From Sulfuritalea sp. (GTDB taxonomy: Bacteria > Pseudomonadota > Gammaproteobacteria > Burkholderiales > Rhodocyclaceae): a stretch of DNA of 35,058 bases. The translations under genes were made by a program, and so were the position numbers. Location: contig WYAY01000037.1 of assembly GCA_011526165.1 (NCBI GenBank), positions 1 to 35,058 on the forward strand, given 5' to 3'. The notes beneath the pieces were generated by a model. The model was given only the letters and a program-made list of their open reading frames with translations, searched no databases and was not told where the DNA came from. This document shows positions 24,216-31,479 of the stretch, in pieces; position 1 is the stretch's first letter, and each line of letters begins with the position of its first letter.

Positions 24216-24464
24216 ATGCGCTTTCACGTTTTTCTTGCCATCCTTGGCCTTGTTTCCGCGGTCGCGCACGCGGCTGAAAATAACATGACGGCGGACGAGG
24301 CCAAGGCCCACGCCCGCAAGCACCGTGAGTTCGCCGAGATCCACCTTCAGGCGGCGCAATGCCTCGAAGCGGGTAAACCGTACAAGGAATGCGACGAGGC
24401 CTTGAAGAAAGCCTGCAAGGGTAAGGCCTCGGGCCCGCACTGCGGCATGAGGCACCAGCATTGA
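24216..24464 (+). CDS. Small exported Cys/His protein inside the znu-like set
   Basis: An 82-aa protein with a signal peptide ending near residue 19 (AVAHA|AEN). The mature part is a charged helix (ADEAKAHARKHREFAEIHLQ), then three Cys (QCLEAG ... ECDEAL ... ACKGK), a fourth Cys and several His at the C-terminus (GPHCGMRHQH). The ATG at 24216 has a strong AAGGAGG site; the upstream in-frame ATG at 24174 lies inside the ZnuA-like gene. The next gene's TTG overlaps its stop. I do not recognise a family. The Cys/His-rich tail and position suggest a periplasmic zinc carrier that loads or assists the ZnuA-like protein. Confidence 0.7.
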   Translation: MRFHVFLAILGLVSAVAHAAENNMTADEAKAHARKHREFAEIHLQAAQCLEAGKPYKECDEALKKACKGKASGPHCGMRHQH

Positions 24465-25051
24465 GCCCGCCGGCTTCAGGCGGAATCGCGGTCGTCGATC
24501 TTGTCGCCGGCTATGACCGGCCGGTGGTCGGCCCCGTGTCCTTCCGCTTGGCGCCGGGTCGCGTGCTGGGGCTGTCCGGCCCGAACGGGGCCGGGAAGTC
24601 TACGCTGCTGGCGGCGCTGGTCGGCGGCGCACGCGTCTTTGCCGGATGCATCGAAAGCACGGCCGGATTGAAAATTGCCTTTCAAGGCCAGCATCCGCCG
24701 CTGGCGCGCGGGTTGCCGCTCACCGGGCGGGAACTGCTCGGCCTGGCGGCGGCGCCCAGCGCCGGCCTGCCGGACTGGCTGATGCCCGTGCTGGACCGGC
24801 GCCTCGATGCGCTCTCGGGCGGGCAGCGCCAGTTTCTTCATCACTGGGCGGCGTTCATGTCGCCCGCGCAAGCGGTGCTGCTGGACGAGCCGACCAACAA
24901 CATGGATCCGCTCGGCGTCGCCGAGCTGAGGAAGGTGATCCGCGCGCGCGCATCGAGCACCGCCATTGCCCTGATCAGCCACGAGCGCGAGTTTCTGGAA
25001 GCCGTGTGCGACGAGATCGTTCGCGTGGGCGGGGAAGCGGGGCTGCAATGA
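24461..25051 (+). CDS. Zinc ABC transporter ATP-binding protein (ZnuC-like)
   Basis: A 196-aa ATPase, short for the family. It has Walker A GPNGAGKST (about 42-50), a Q-loop AFQGQHP, the signature LSGGQRQFLHHWAAF, Walker B AVLLDEPTNNMD and the switch His in ISHE. The TTG at 24461, overlapping the previous stop (TTGA), is the most likely start because no ATG or GTG lies before Walker A at a suitable distance. The C-terminal regulatory stretch of larger ZnuC proteins is absent. It is coupled by ATGA to the permease gene. Confidence 0.82.
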   Translation: MSPPASGGIAVVDLVAGYDRPVVGPVSFRLAPGRVLGLSGPNGAGKSTLLAALVGGARVFAGCIESTAGLKIAFQGQHPPLARGLPLTGRELLGLAAAPSAGLPDWLMPVLDRRLDALSGGQRQFLHHWAAFMSPAQAVLLDEPTNNMDPLGVAELRKVIRARASSTAIALISHEREFLEAVCDEIVRVGGEAGLQ

Positions 25052-25872
25052 GCGAAGGTCTGCTGTTCGACTCCCTGTTTCTCAAGCCGTTTCTCACCGG
25101 CCTCGCCTATGCCGTGCTGCTGCCGGTGCTCGGCTGCTATCTGCGACTGCGGGACGAGTGGCTGGCGGCGCTGGCATTCACGCAGGTGGCTGCGGCCGGC
25201 GCCCTCGGCGCCCTCGCCTTCGCCGCTCCGCCCGTCATCGGGGGATTGGCAGCCGCGGCATTTGCGGCGCTGCTCAAGCACAGCTCATCCCATGTCGGCA
25301 ACGCCGTGTATGCGCTGCTGTACCTGGCCGGCTGGGGCGTTGCGATCCTGTTGGTGGCAAACCTGCCGTTGGCCGAGCGGTTGGCGCGCGCGCTGTTCGA
25401 TGGCCAGCTGTATTTCTCGGGGCAAGGCCATCTGCTGGCCGCCTGGCTTGTGCTGCCGCTCGCGCTGGCGTGGCTTTTACGCCTGTCGCGTGTTCTGCTT
25501 GTTTCGCGATACCTGCCCGGACACCTGCTGGCGACGGGCAGGCACGAGGGGCGCTTTCATCTCGGTTTCGATCTGCTGGTCGCCGGCGCTCTGGCCCTCG
25601 CGACTATGAGCATTGGCGTTGCTGCGGCTTTCGCTCTGATTTTCGTTCCAGCCTGGATTGTCTGCGAGTCTGCAAGCGGTTGGCGGCGCGCACTGGTCTT
25701 ATCCGCGCTAACCGGGGCGGCTGGCTATGCGGCCGCTTTTTTCCTGGCCCAGGCCACAGACCAACCTTTCGGGCCAATTCTTGCCTTGATCTTCGCCCTG
25801 ACACCGTTATCGATCTTGGCCACGAGAAGACAAGGGCAACCACACGGAACTCCCCTACCCAACTTTGATTGA
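25048..25872 (+). CDS. Zinc ABC transporter permease (ZnuB-like)
   Basis: A 274-aa inner-membrane protein with about eight or nine helices of the ABC-3 (ZnuB/TroC) permease family. The opening FLKPFLTGLAYAVLLPVLGCYLRLRDEWLAALAFTQVAAAGALGALAF matches the family's N-terminal helices. A cytoplasmic stretch (RYLPGHLLATGRHEGRFHLGFDLLVAGALALATMSIGVAAAF) corresponds to the coupling region. The ATG at 25048 overlaps the ATPase stop. It is the last gene of the zinc regulon; base composition falls soon after its end. Confidence 0.83.
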   Translation: MSEGLLFDSLFLKPFLTGLAYAVLLPVLGCYLRLRDEWLAALAFTQVAAAGALGALAFAAPPVIGGLAAAAFAALLKHSSSHVGNAVYALLYLAGWGVAILLVANLPLAERLARALFDGQLYFSGQGHLLAAWLVLPLALAWLLRLSRVLLVSRYLPGHLLATGRHEGRFHLGFDLLVAGALALATMSIGVAAAFALIFVPAWIVCESASGWRRALVLSALTGAAGYAAAFFLAQATDQPFGPILALIFALTPLSILATRRQGQPHGTPLPNFD

Positions 25873-25915
25873 CATTATCCCGCGAGTGCTGAAAACAATG
25901 GCGGAAAGCCCAGGC

Positions 25916-25953
25916 GGAGTTGGTAGCCCGTAGCGGAAACGCAAGCCAACTCC
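25916..25953. repeat. Intergenic hairpin repeat (REP-like)
   Basis: GGAGTTGG (25916-25923) pairs perfectly with CCAACTCC (25946-25953) and encloses an inner GCG-GAAA-CGC mini-hairpin. The design resembles the abundant GTTGGG...CCCAAC dispersed repeats of beta- and gammaproteobacteria (TAGCCCG / GCGGAAACGC wording inside). It follows the last zinc gene and may also serve as its terminator, with a T-run (25971-25978) shortly after. Confidence 0.45.
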
Positions 25954-26004
25954 TTGTGCTTTATGCAACATTTTTTTTAGATTCGGACATTAGATTTGGC
26001 GGGC

Positions 26005-26027
26005 AAGTGGCTCACAGCTAGCCACTT
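26005..26027. terminator. Hairpin at the 3' end of the minus-strand gene
   Basis: AAGTGGCT (26005-26012), 7-nt loop, AGCCACTT (26020-26027): a perfect 8-bp stem whose right arm touches the stop codon of the minus-strand gene. No T-run follows in that direction; it may instead mark the module's edge. Confidence 0.35.
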
Positions 26028-26818
26028 CACCGGACTACAAGGGACGGTCCTTCCCACATATCTTCCATATTCGATTCTGCCGACTCCGACGGAGAGCAAT
26101 AATCGCTCATTCCGTAGAGCACGCGTTGCCGAGCATAGCGCTCCAATCGATTTCGAACCCTACTTGTCCAGTCCTCGTCGCATATTTGAGCCAAAGTAAT
26201 TGAGAAGTAATGGCCGAGCACTTCGGCTTCACTCGGAAGAAAGCTGAGGCAAGCTTCACGATACATCGCGCCAAAAAGGCATAGCAGATCCAACCCAAGC
26301 GGAATATTGGACGTCGCTTGCTGCAGCATCACCTCAAAGTCGCTGACATGGTCCGCCCTAAGACCCCTCCTGAGTTCTTCAGGAGCAGTTCTCACTGTTT
26401 CGGTGAGAATGATGATGGCATCACTCATTGAAGCTCGTTGAAGAGAAAACAGCGCAAGACAATCATCGACCAAAGACCTGGCGGTGGCCAAATCGCATGG
26501 TGCCGAGCGAAGAAGGCTCCAAAATGGAGTTCTCATCACTCGAGCCGTCCCAACGAACTCAGGATGAGCGTCCACAACCTCGACTAAGTCAAATTTGCGA
26601 CGATGGTGCTTCTTGGATGCAGAAGAAGGCATGATGCCCCACTTCCGAATTCCTTCAAAAGTTCGAGTCCGGTTGTCTCTCCCCCTTGGAGTCCCATCGG
26701 GGTTGGGGACAAACAAGATGTTCAGGGCAGAGTCATTTCTTGGTGATCGCGACCTTACAGCCCAATACCAGACCTCCGGTATAAACCTCTCCAAGTCGGT
26801 CTTGCGTGTATTTCCCAT
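26027..26818 (-). CDS. Hypothetical protein, divergent gene of the mobile module
   Basis: A 263-aa soluble protein I do not recognise. The N-terminal third is basic and aromatic (PEVWYWAVRSRSPRN) with a conserved-looking KKHHRRKFDLVEVVDAHPEFVGTARVMRTPFWSLL. The rest is helical and moderately charged, without membrane segments or a signal peptide. It is transcribed away from the HTH gene at 27018, with a near-perfect inverted repeat in the 199-bp gap. Base composition is clearly lower in GC than the zinc genes to the left, so it probably came with the mobile module. It may be a cargo gene or an accessory of transposition. No good ribosome-binding site is seen before the ATG. Confidence 0.6.
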   Translation of the reverse strand: MGNTRKTDLERFIPEVWYWAVRSRSPRNDSALNILFVPNPDGTPRGRDNRTRTFEGIRKWGIMPSSASKKHHRRKFDLVEVVDAHPEFVGTARVMRTPFWSLLRSAPCDLATARSLVDDCLALFSLQRASMSDAIIILTETVRTAPEELRRGLRADHVSDFEVMLQQATSNIPLGLDLLCLFGAMYREACLSFLPSEAEVLGHYFSITLAQICDEDWTSRVRNRLERYARQRVLYGMSDYCSPSESAESNMEDMWEGPSLVVR

Positions 26819-26872
26819 ACTGTGGAGATTCAGTCTATTGATTTATAGGCACTAATTTAGAGCAACAGGCAG

Positions 26873-26918
26873 CCGGTGTCATGCAATTCGCTATTTCAAT
26901 GGCGTTGCATGATACCGG
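26873..26918. promoter_or_regulatory. Inverted repeat in the divergent promoter region
   Basis: CCGGTGTCATGCAA (26873-26886) faces TTGCATGATACCGG (26905-26918); 13 of 14 arm positions match. It lies between two divergent genes, the right one encoding a small HTH protein, and is a good operator candidate for that protein. Confidence 0.5.
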
Positions 26919-27017
26919 TACTTCAGCTAGAACGACGTCTTACTCAGCACATGTGAATTATGAACTGGCGCCAACGCGAGAGATCGTGAGTCGTCAATAG
27001 CCTTATTCGAGGACATC

Positions 27018-27233
27018 ATGTCGGCGGAAGACACAAGGAAGACCCGGAAGTGGACGGGTGACGTTGCCGATATCCGGCGCTCATTTCATGCAGATGGCGT
27101 AACCATAAACCAGTGGTCTCAGGAACGGGGCTTTAGCCCGGCCCTCGTTTACGTTGTTGCCAGGGGAAAACGCAAGTGTCTCCGAGGGCAATCGCACCAG
27201 ATCGCCATCGCACTTGGACTGAAGACCCCCTAG
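27018..27233 (+). CDS. Small HTH (Cro/C1-like) DNA-binding protein
   Basis: A 71-aa protein with a basic N-terminus and a helix-turn-helix-like core: DIRRSFHADGVTINQWSQERGFSPALVYVVARGKRKCLRG, then HQIAIALGLK. The arrangement (short N-terminal helix, INQWSQERGFS turn, recognition helix with VYVVARGKRK) is that of small phage- or transposon-borne Cro/C1-type regulators. The ATG at 27018 follows CGAGGA. The inverted repeat 100 bp upstream is a likely operator, and tandem hairpins with a T-run follow the gene. It may control the transposition genes at 27578-32790. Confidence 0.6.
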   Translation: MSAEDTRKTRKWTGDVADIRRSFHADGVTINQWSQERGFSPALVYVVARGKRKCLRGQSHQIAIALGLKTP

Positions 27234-27577
27234 GCGGGGGCGCATGCACCACCAACCGAAGAAGCAAGAGGAAAAATCATGACTTAGCGACCGCAAACGA
27301 AAAGCGCCAAGGCTGCGGGCCTCGGCGCTTTTCGCCTTGGAGGGAACCAAGGACTTCCTACCGTTTTTAAAGTCTACGGGCTGCGGCGCAGTTCGTCAAT
27401 TCCCTCTTTGTTCGATTTTGTCTAACGCGCGAACGCCCGTTAGGGGCTGACACGTCAAGAGGGGGCTATGTGTACTTTTGTCATATACAAAACGCTGGTA
27501 TGCCAGCGGATATTTTGTGTATCTCGAGTCCAGCAGGGATCTCGGCTTATGCCTTATCGCGGTAGTAAGAAGCCGAC
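27234..27577. other. 344-bp gene-free stretch between HTH and TnsA-like genes
   Basis: I see no gene here. It holds the tandem hairpins at 27298-27352, a short inverted repeat CTAACG/CGTTAG (27422-27443) and a tight hairpin CGCTGG-tatg-CCAGCG (27493-27508) flanked by ATACAAAA and, inverted, ATTTTGTGTAT. The last structure may include transposase-binding or promoter sequence for the module. Confidence 0.4.
27298..27352 (+). terminator. Tandem hairpins with following T-run
   Basis: CGAAAAGCGCC (27298-27308) pairs with GGCGCTTTTCG (27324-27334); directly after it CCTTGG (27335-27340) pairs with CCAAGG (27347-27352). A run of five T follows at 27363-27367. This is a likely transcription terminator insulating the HTH gene from the transposition operon. 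Confidence 0.5.
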
Positions 27578-28300
27578 ATGGTAAGCAGGGCTAAACAAGC
27601 CAGATCCAGTAGCGGACGTGGCCCGAGGCTCGGTACTCAGTTTCGCGGAGATTTGGCGGCGGCCTATTCGGCTCGTGGTAGCAGTAGCGCTGATCTCGCC
27701 CTTCATTACAGCTCTAAGGCCAAAAGGGATGTGGCGCTGACTGGAGTGCTGCAGCTTCTCAATTTCCTTTATTGCGAGATTGACCCCAACGTCGCCACTG
27801 CAAATTACGCTCCGTACCCTGATATCGCTGCATCGATCGGCAAACCCTTTGCGGCACTCGTCGACGTAGAAATTACCTTGCGCGACGGAGCGATTAAGTG
27901 GCGCCGTTTGATTCAAGATGCACCCGACGACGCCTCCCTGGTCGAAGAATTGCGCGCTCGTGTCGGAACGGGTTTGCTGGCCCACGTTTCTCAACTCGAA
28001 GTTTGGACACATGATGACTTGACTGCTAATCCAGTCCGAATTCGCAACGCCTTACGTGTTACGTCTTGGATGGCAGCGGCCCGCTACTGGCCTCTCGATG
28101 AGTTCAAATCCAAGATTCTCGCTCACATGCAAAGGCAACACACCGTTACTTTCGGGGATGTCCTCAACCTTGAGGCGGGGTCGCGTCAAGCATTATCTGG
28201 AGCAGCAATTCTCGAGATGGCTTGCAGCGGCTCCGTGAGGAGTGACCTCATGGAGGTTCCCCTGCACGGTTTGAGCTTGTTTCACAGAATCGGAGACTGA
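27578..28300 (+). CDS. TnsA-like protein of the transposition module (tentative)
   Basis: A 240-aa protein directly before the transposase gene. The N-terminus is Ser/Arg/Gly-rich (SSSGRGPRLG). The middle, LQLLNFLYCEIDPNVATANYAPYPDI then ALVDVEITLRDGAIKWRRLIQD, has the order of the TnsA nuclease fold (a position on the 'distance from origin' strand, then D-x-E/F strand, then AIK). The Asp of VDVEI and the Lys of AIKW could match two catalytic positions, but the usual upstream Glu after an S-x-x-E motif is not obvious (SKAKRD instead). So it is either a diverged TnsA or an inactive relative, as in elements that transpose by copy-in. Position supports the call more than motif strength. Confidence 0.4.
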   Translation: MVSRAKQARSSSGRGPRLGTQFRGDLAAAYSARGSSSADLALHYSSKAKRDVALTGVLQLLNFLYCEIDPNVATANYAPYPDIAASIGKPFAALVDVEITLRDGAIKWRRLIQDAPDDASLVEELRARVGTGLLAHVSQLEVWTHDDLTANPVRIRNALRVTSWMAAARYWPLDEFKSKILAHMQRQHTVTFGDVLNLEAGSRQALSGAAILEMACSGSVRSDLMEVPLHGLSLFHRIGD

Positions 28301-28301
28301 A

Positions 28302-30350
28302 TTGAAGACACCGAAAATTGTAGCTCCTGTTGCCCCCGCACCTATCATTAGTTTGCCATCTGCCGCTTACACATTTCGGAGTATTCCTCAGGAGTACAAA
28401 GATTGCGAAAAATGGCCGGCTACAAAAGTACCAACCGTTGTCGAATTACTTGAGTGGTTCCCCCATCTTTCATCTAGAGAAGCAAAAGAACGGGCAGTGG
28501 GAATCACTGAGCGCTTCGACCGATTGCAACGCGGCATCAAAGTGTACTTAGGCAGTGGATCTCTCAAGAAGGCACTAGCAGAAGCAAGATGTACAAAAGA
28601 AGTCTTCTATCGACAGTTCAACCGCTGCCTGCTTCCGAATCCTTATACCGGAGAGGGCATCGTCGGCTGGGCTGGGCTGATCAGTCAGCTTCGCTTGAAG
28701 ACCTACACCAGAGTGAATGAAGGCTGCGGAACCGCCGGTCAGTTTCAGAAATGGATCCGCGATAATCGAATTTGGAGGGAACTGCTTCATCGAATGATAC
28801 TGACCGGCAACGGTGGCAAGAAGTGGTCAGCGAGGAAACCTGACGTTCGCAGTGTTACAAGGAATTTCATCGCTGCTTTTAAGCGGGAGATAGCTCTAGG
28901 ACAGTACCCGCATGACGGACGGTCGAATGCGCGACGGGCTATCGAACGGTACATTACCGATTTTGTCGCAATGCACAACGAAGCGACGGCCGTTTGGTTT
29001 GGTGATGATGTGGCTAGTAGCCAGCATTTAGGGACGGGGCCACAGTCGTTCAACCTCGCAACGGGACCATTCGATGTGCTGGGTTCTGACGCACACACTA
29101 CGGATTGCATAGGATTCATTATCCTCAATGGTCCTAGCGGCCCGCAGAAAGTCCCGGTAACGAGAATACAGGTGGTCGTCAACTTGTGCCATAACAAACG
29201 CCTCGTGACGGGTTACTCCGTTTGCATCAAAAAACAAATCGAGGCAGGCCATGTTGAAGAAGCCTATCTGATGGGCAACACGCGCTGGGAGCCAAAGAAG
29301 ATAACAATCGAAGGGCTCAGTTATGCCGATGGAGCCGGATTTCCGAATGGCGTAGTTGAAGGCCTCACCGAGATTAATCCTGCCCTAGTCCGTCTGGACA
29401 ATGCTGCCCAGCACTATGCCAACAATATTCGTATTCGATTGCGACATTCGCTTGGGTGCGCGATCGTCTGGGGAGCAGTCGGCCATTGGTGGCGAAATGC
29501 AATTACCGAGCGGTTTTTTGGGACGCTTGAGCGATACGGCTTTCAGCGAATGCCGTCCACGATGGGAAGCGGCCCCCAGGATCCTCATCGCCCAGCCAAT
29601 CCAGTAGTCGAGGCGAGGGGTAAGGGAATCGAATGGGATGAGTTGATTCAATTAATAGATGTGCTTCTTGCCAATTACAACGCCAAACCACACAGGAGTC
29701 TTGGTGGCATTAGTCCGCTGGATTCACTGAGATCCACCATTGCCAGCCGGTCCGGGTTTTGGATTGCCCGCCCTCGCCCGCCGCATACGGCCAATTCTCC
29801 CCGGATTGGTGTCGACGTGCTGCGGAAAAAAATTGCAGGAAGCGTACGGAGACGAATTCCTCCGTACGTGGAGATCGGAGAAGTTCGCTATACGGCCGAG
29901 TGCCTCTCGTCTCAGTATGATCTCGTAGGGAGGCACGTGTACATCCATCTTCCCTGGAAGGACATTCGTACTGTTGAGTGTTATCTCGACAGCGGCCCGC
30001 TTATTGGGGAACTCAAATGTATGGATCGAGGGTGGTCGATGTCGCCCCACTCTCTTCAGACAAGACAGGTCATCAACGCATTGATTGACAAAGGTGAAAT
30101 GTGGGTGCCGGAGGGCGGTGACCCCATGGTCACCTACTATGAACACCTCGAGAAAAAGGCTGTCGCTAGTGCAACGGAAAATCGCAACACTCTGGTGTCC
30201 GGCGACGCATCAGCAGCGGCCGATCTTCTGCGCACTATGGATGCCGCTGCTGCAGGACGACCGGCAGCGGATAACGCCGCAAATGACGACCATGTCTCTC
30301 GTCCTCGTCCCAAGTACATCGGTGTAGTTCTGCCGCGTTGTTGGGAATGA
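28302..30350 (+). CDS. DDE transposase (TnsB/TniA-like)
   Basis: A 682-aa recombinase. The N-terminal half has helical DNA-binding domains (EWFPHLSSREAKERAVGITERFDRLQRG; SLKKALAEARCTKEVFYRQFNRC). The rve-type catalytic core shows D263 (VLGSDAHTTD), D366 (VRLDNAAQHYANN) and E403 (WWRNAITERFFGTLER), with the 35-36 residue D-E spacing of the family. A mu-type C-terminal barrel and a tail for the ATPase follow. The start is TTG 28302, one base after the previous stop, with CGGAG upstream. It cuts and joins element ends. The catalytic triad is intact, so it may be active. Confidence 0.85.
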   Translation: MKTPKIVAPVAPAPIISLPSAAYTFRSIPQEYKDCEKWPATKVPTVVELLEWFPHLSSREAKERAVGITERFDRLQRGIKVYLGSGSLKKALAEARCTKEVFYRQFNRCLLPNPYTGEGIVGWAGLISQLRLKTYTRVNEGCGTAGQFQKWIRDNRIWRELLHRMILTGNGGKKWSARKPDVRSVTRNFIAAFKREIALGQYPHDGRSNARRAIERYITDFVAMHNEATAVWFGDDVASSQHLGTGPQSFNLATGPFDVLGSDAHTTDCIGFIILNGPSGPQKVPVTRIQVVVNLCHNKRLVTGYSVCIKKQIEAGHVEEAYLMGNTRWEPKKITIEGLSYADGAGFPNGVVEGLTEINPALVRLDNAAQHYANNIRIRLRHSLGCAIVWGAVGHWWRNAITERFFGTLERYGFQRMPSTMGSGPQDPHRPANPVVEARGKGIEWDELIQLIDVLLANYNAKPHRSLGGISPLDSLRSTIASRSGFWIARPRPPHTANSPRIGVDVLRKKIAGSVRRRIPPYVEIGEVRYTAECLSSQYDLVGRHVYIHLPWKDIRTVECYLDSGPLIGELKCMDRGWSMSPHSLQTRQVINALIDKGEMWVPEGGDPMVTYYEHLEKKAVASATENRNTLVSGDASAAADLLRTMDAAAAGRPAADNAANDDHVSRPRPKYIGVVLPRCWE

Positions 30351-30378
30351 TGATGTCTAGCTCAATTGGAAGTTCGTT

Positions 30379-31467
30379 ATGAGCAATGAGGAACAAGCTC
30401 GTTCGAAGCCGGAGGTCGAATTGATTAAAGACCATACCGATCTATTGTCAGAGGACGAAAATTGTACCAGTCCGCAAGTTGCCGAGTCCATGCAAGATAC
30501 ACTCCGCTCCTCTGCTCTCGGCGAGGGCCCAGAGCGTGCCTATTTTATGGATAGCCATCCGCTCAATCAAAGGCCCGTCCAAATACTAACGAACTCTATT
30601 AAGGATTCATTCCTTAGTGTTAGTGCAGCAATCAAGTTCAAGCGTCCTGGATGCGCTTTCTCAGCAGAATTTCGATCAGGAAAATCCACCGCACTTCTCA
30701 TGATCAATCGGCAATTGCCAGACGTGATGCCTGAGGTCGCATATGGCCTTATTTCAGCGAAAGATCATGACACCGTTACCGAACGTGTGTTCTGGGGTGA
30801 TATGCAAGTTGCTCTGGGCCTGGTGCCCGAGGGAACCGCCCAGGAGCGTCAGAATAAGCTGCGCTCTGCAATCATCGCCGGATGTATTCAGGCTGGCGGA
30901 AGACATTTCTGTCTGTTGATCGACGAAGGGCAAAACTGGGGAGTCCGTGAGTACACCTTTCTCCGTGATCTTGCCAATCAGCTGCGTGAACAGGACGGCT
31001 ATGTTCTAACGACGATCATCTTTGGTGATCCTAGGCTTGATGAATTGAGTTCTATGTTCCGAATAAAGCGCAAGGACCTCTGGGCTCGCTTTCTCATGAA
31101 GCCGAATCGATTTCACGGTATCCGTAATGTCGAGGACCTAAGGTTCTTCCTATCTGAACTCGACGGGCCTATTCGATGTGAATATCCCGCTGGCTCCGGT
31201 GTTAGCTATACCGAGTTCTTTCTTCCTAAGGCCTATGCTGACAATTGGCGGCTGGGTAACCAAGCTCAGGAGGTTTGGGACGCTTTTGTACGTGCTGCTG
31301 CAAAAGTTAACTGTCAGTTTGGTGAGCTCGGAATGCAATGGGTGGGCGAGACGGTCATACATTTTTTAACTGACCAGATGGAGAAAGATTGGATTGGGTT
31401 CCAATCTATGCCTGATGCTTGGGATGAAGCAATTGCCAAAGCTCAATTTGTTGATTCCCTGATCTAG
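30379..31467 (+). CDS. AAA+ ATPase of transposition (TnsC/TniB-like)
   Basis: A 362-aa ATPase. After a variable acidic N-terminus (about 1-50), the core begins near RPVQILTNSIKDSF. The Walker A is CAFSAEFRSGKST with Lys102; the first Gly of the classical motif is replaced by Ala-Glu, as often in TniB-type proteins. Walker B is FCLLIDEGQNWG with D182 and E183. A sensor-1-like TTIIFGDPRLDEL follows. It links target selection by TniQ to the transposase. The gene lies between the transposase and tniQ genes, with 28-bp and 12-bp gaps. Confidence 0.82.
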   Translation: MSNEEQARSKPEVELIKDHTDLLSEDENCTSPQVAESMQDTLRSSALGEGPERAYFMDSHPLNQRPVQILTNSIKDSFLSVSAAIKFKRPGCAFSAEFRSGKSTALLMINRQLPDVMPEVAYGLISAKDHDTVTERVFWGDMQVALGLVPEGTAQERQNKLRSAIIAGCIQAGGRHFCLLIDEGQNWGVREYTFLRDLANQLREQDGYVLTTIIFGDPRLDELSSMFRIKRKDLWARFLMKPNRFHGIRNVEDLRFFLSELDGPIRCEYPAGSGVSYTEFFLPKAYADNWRLGNQAQEVWDAFVRAAAKVNCQFGELGMQWVGETVIHFLTDQMEKDWIGFQSMPDAWDEAIAKAQFVDSLI

Positions 31468-31479
31468 GCTCCCGGCAGC

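Noticed and set aside
27416..27448. attC-like TCTAAC...GTTAGGG arrangement
   Set aside because: The two core-like parts are only 10 bp apart, too short for an integron attC, and there is no integrase of that type or gene cassette.
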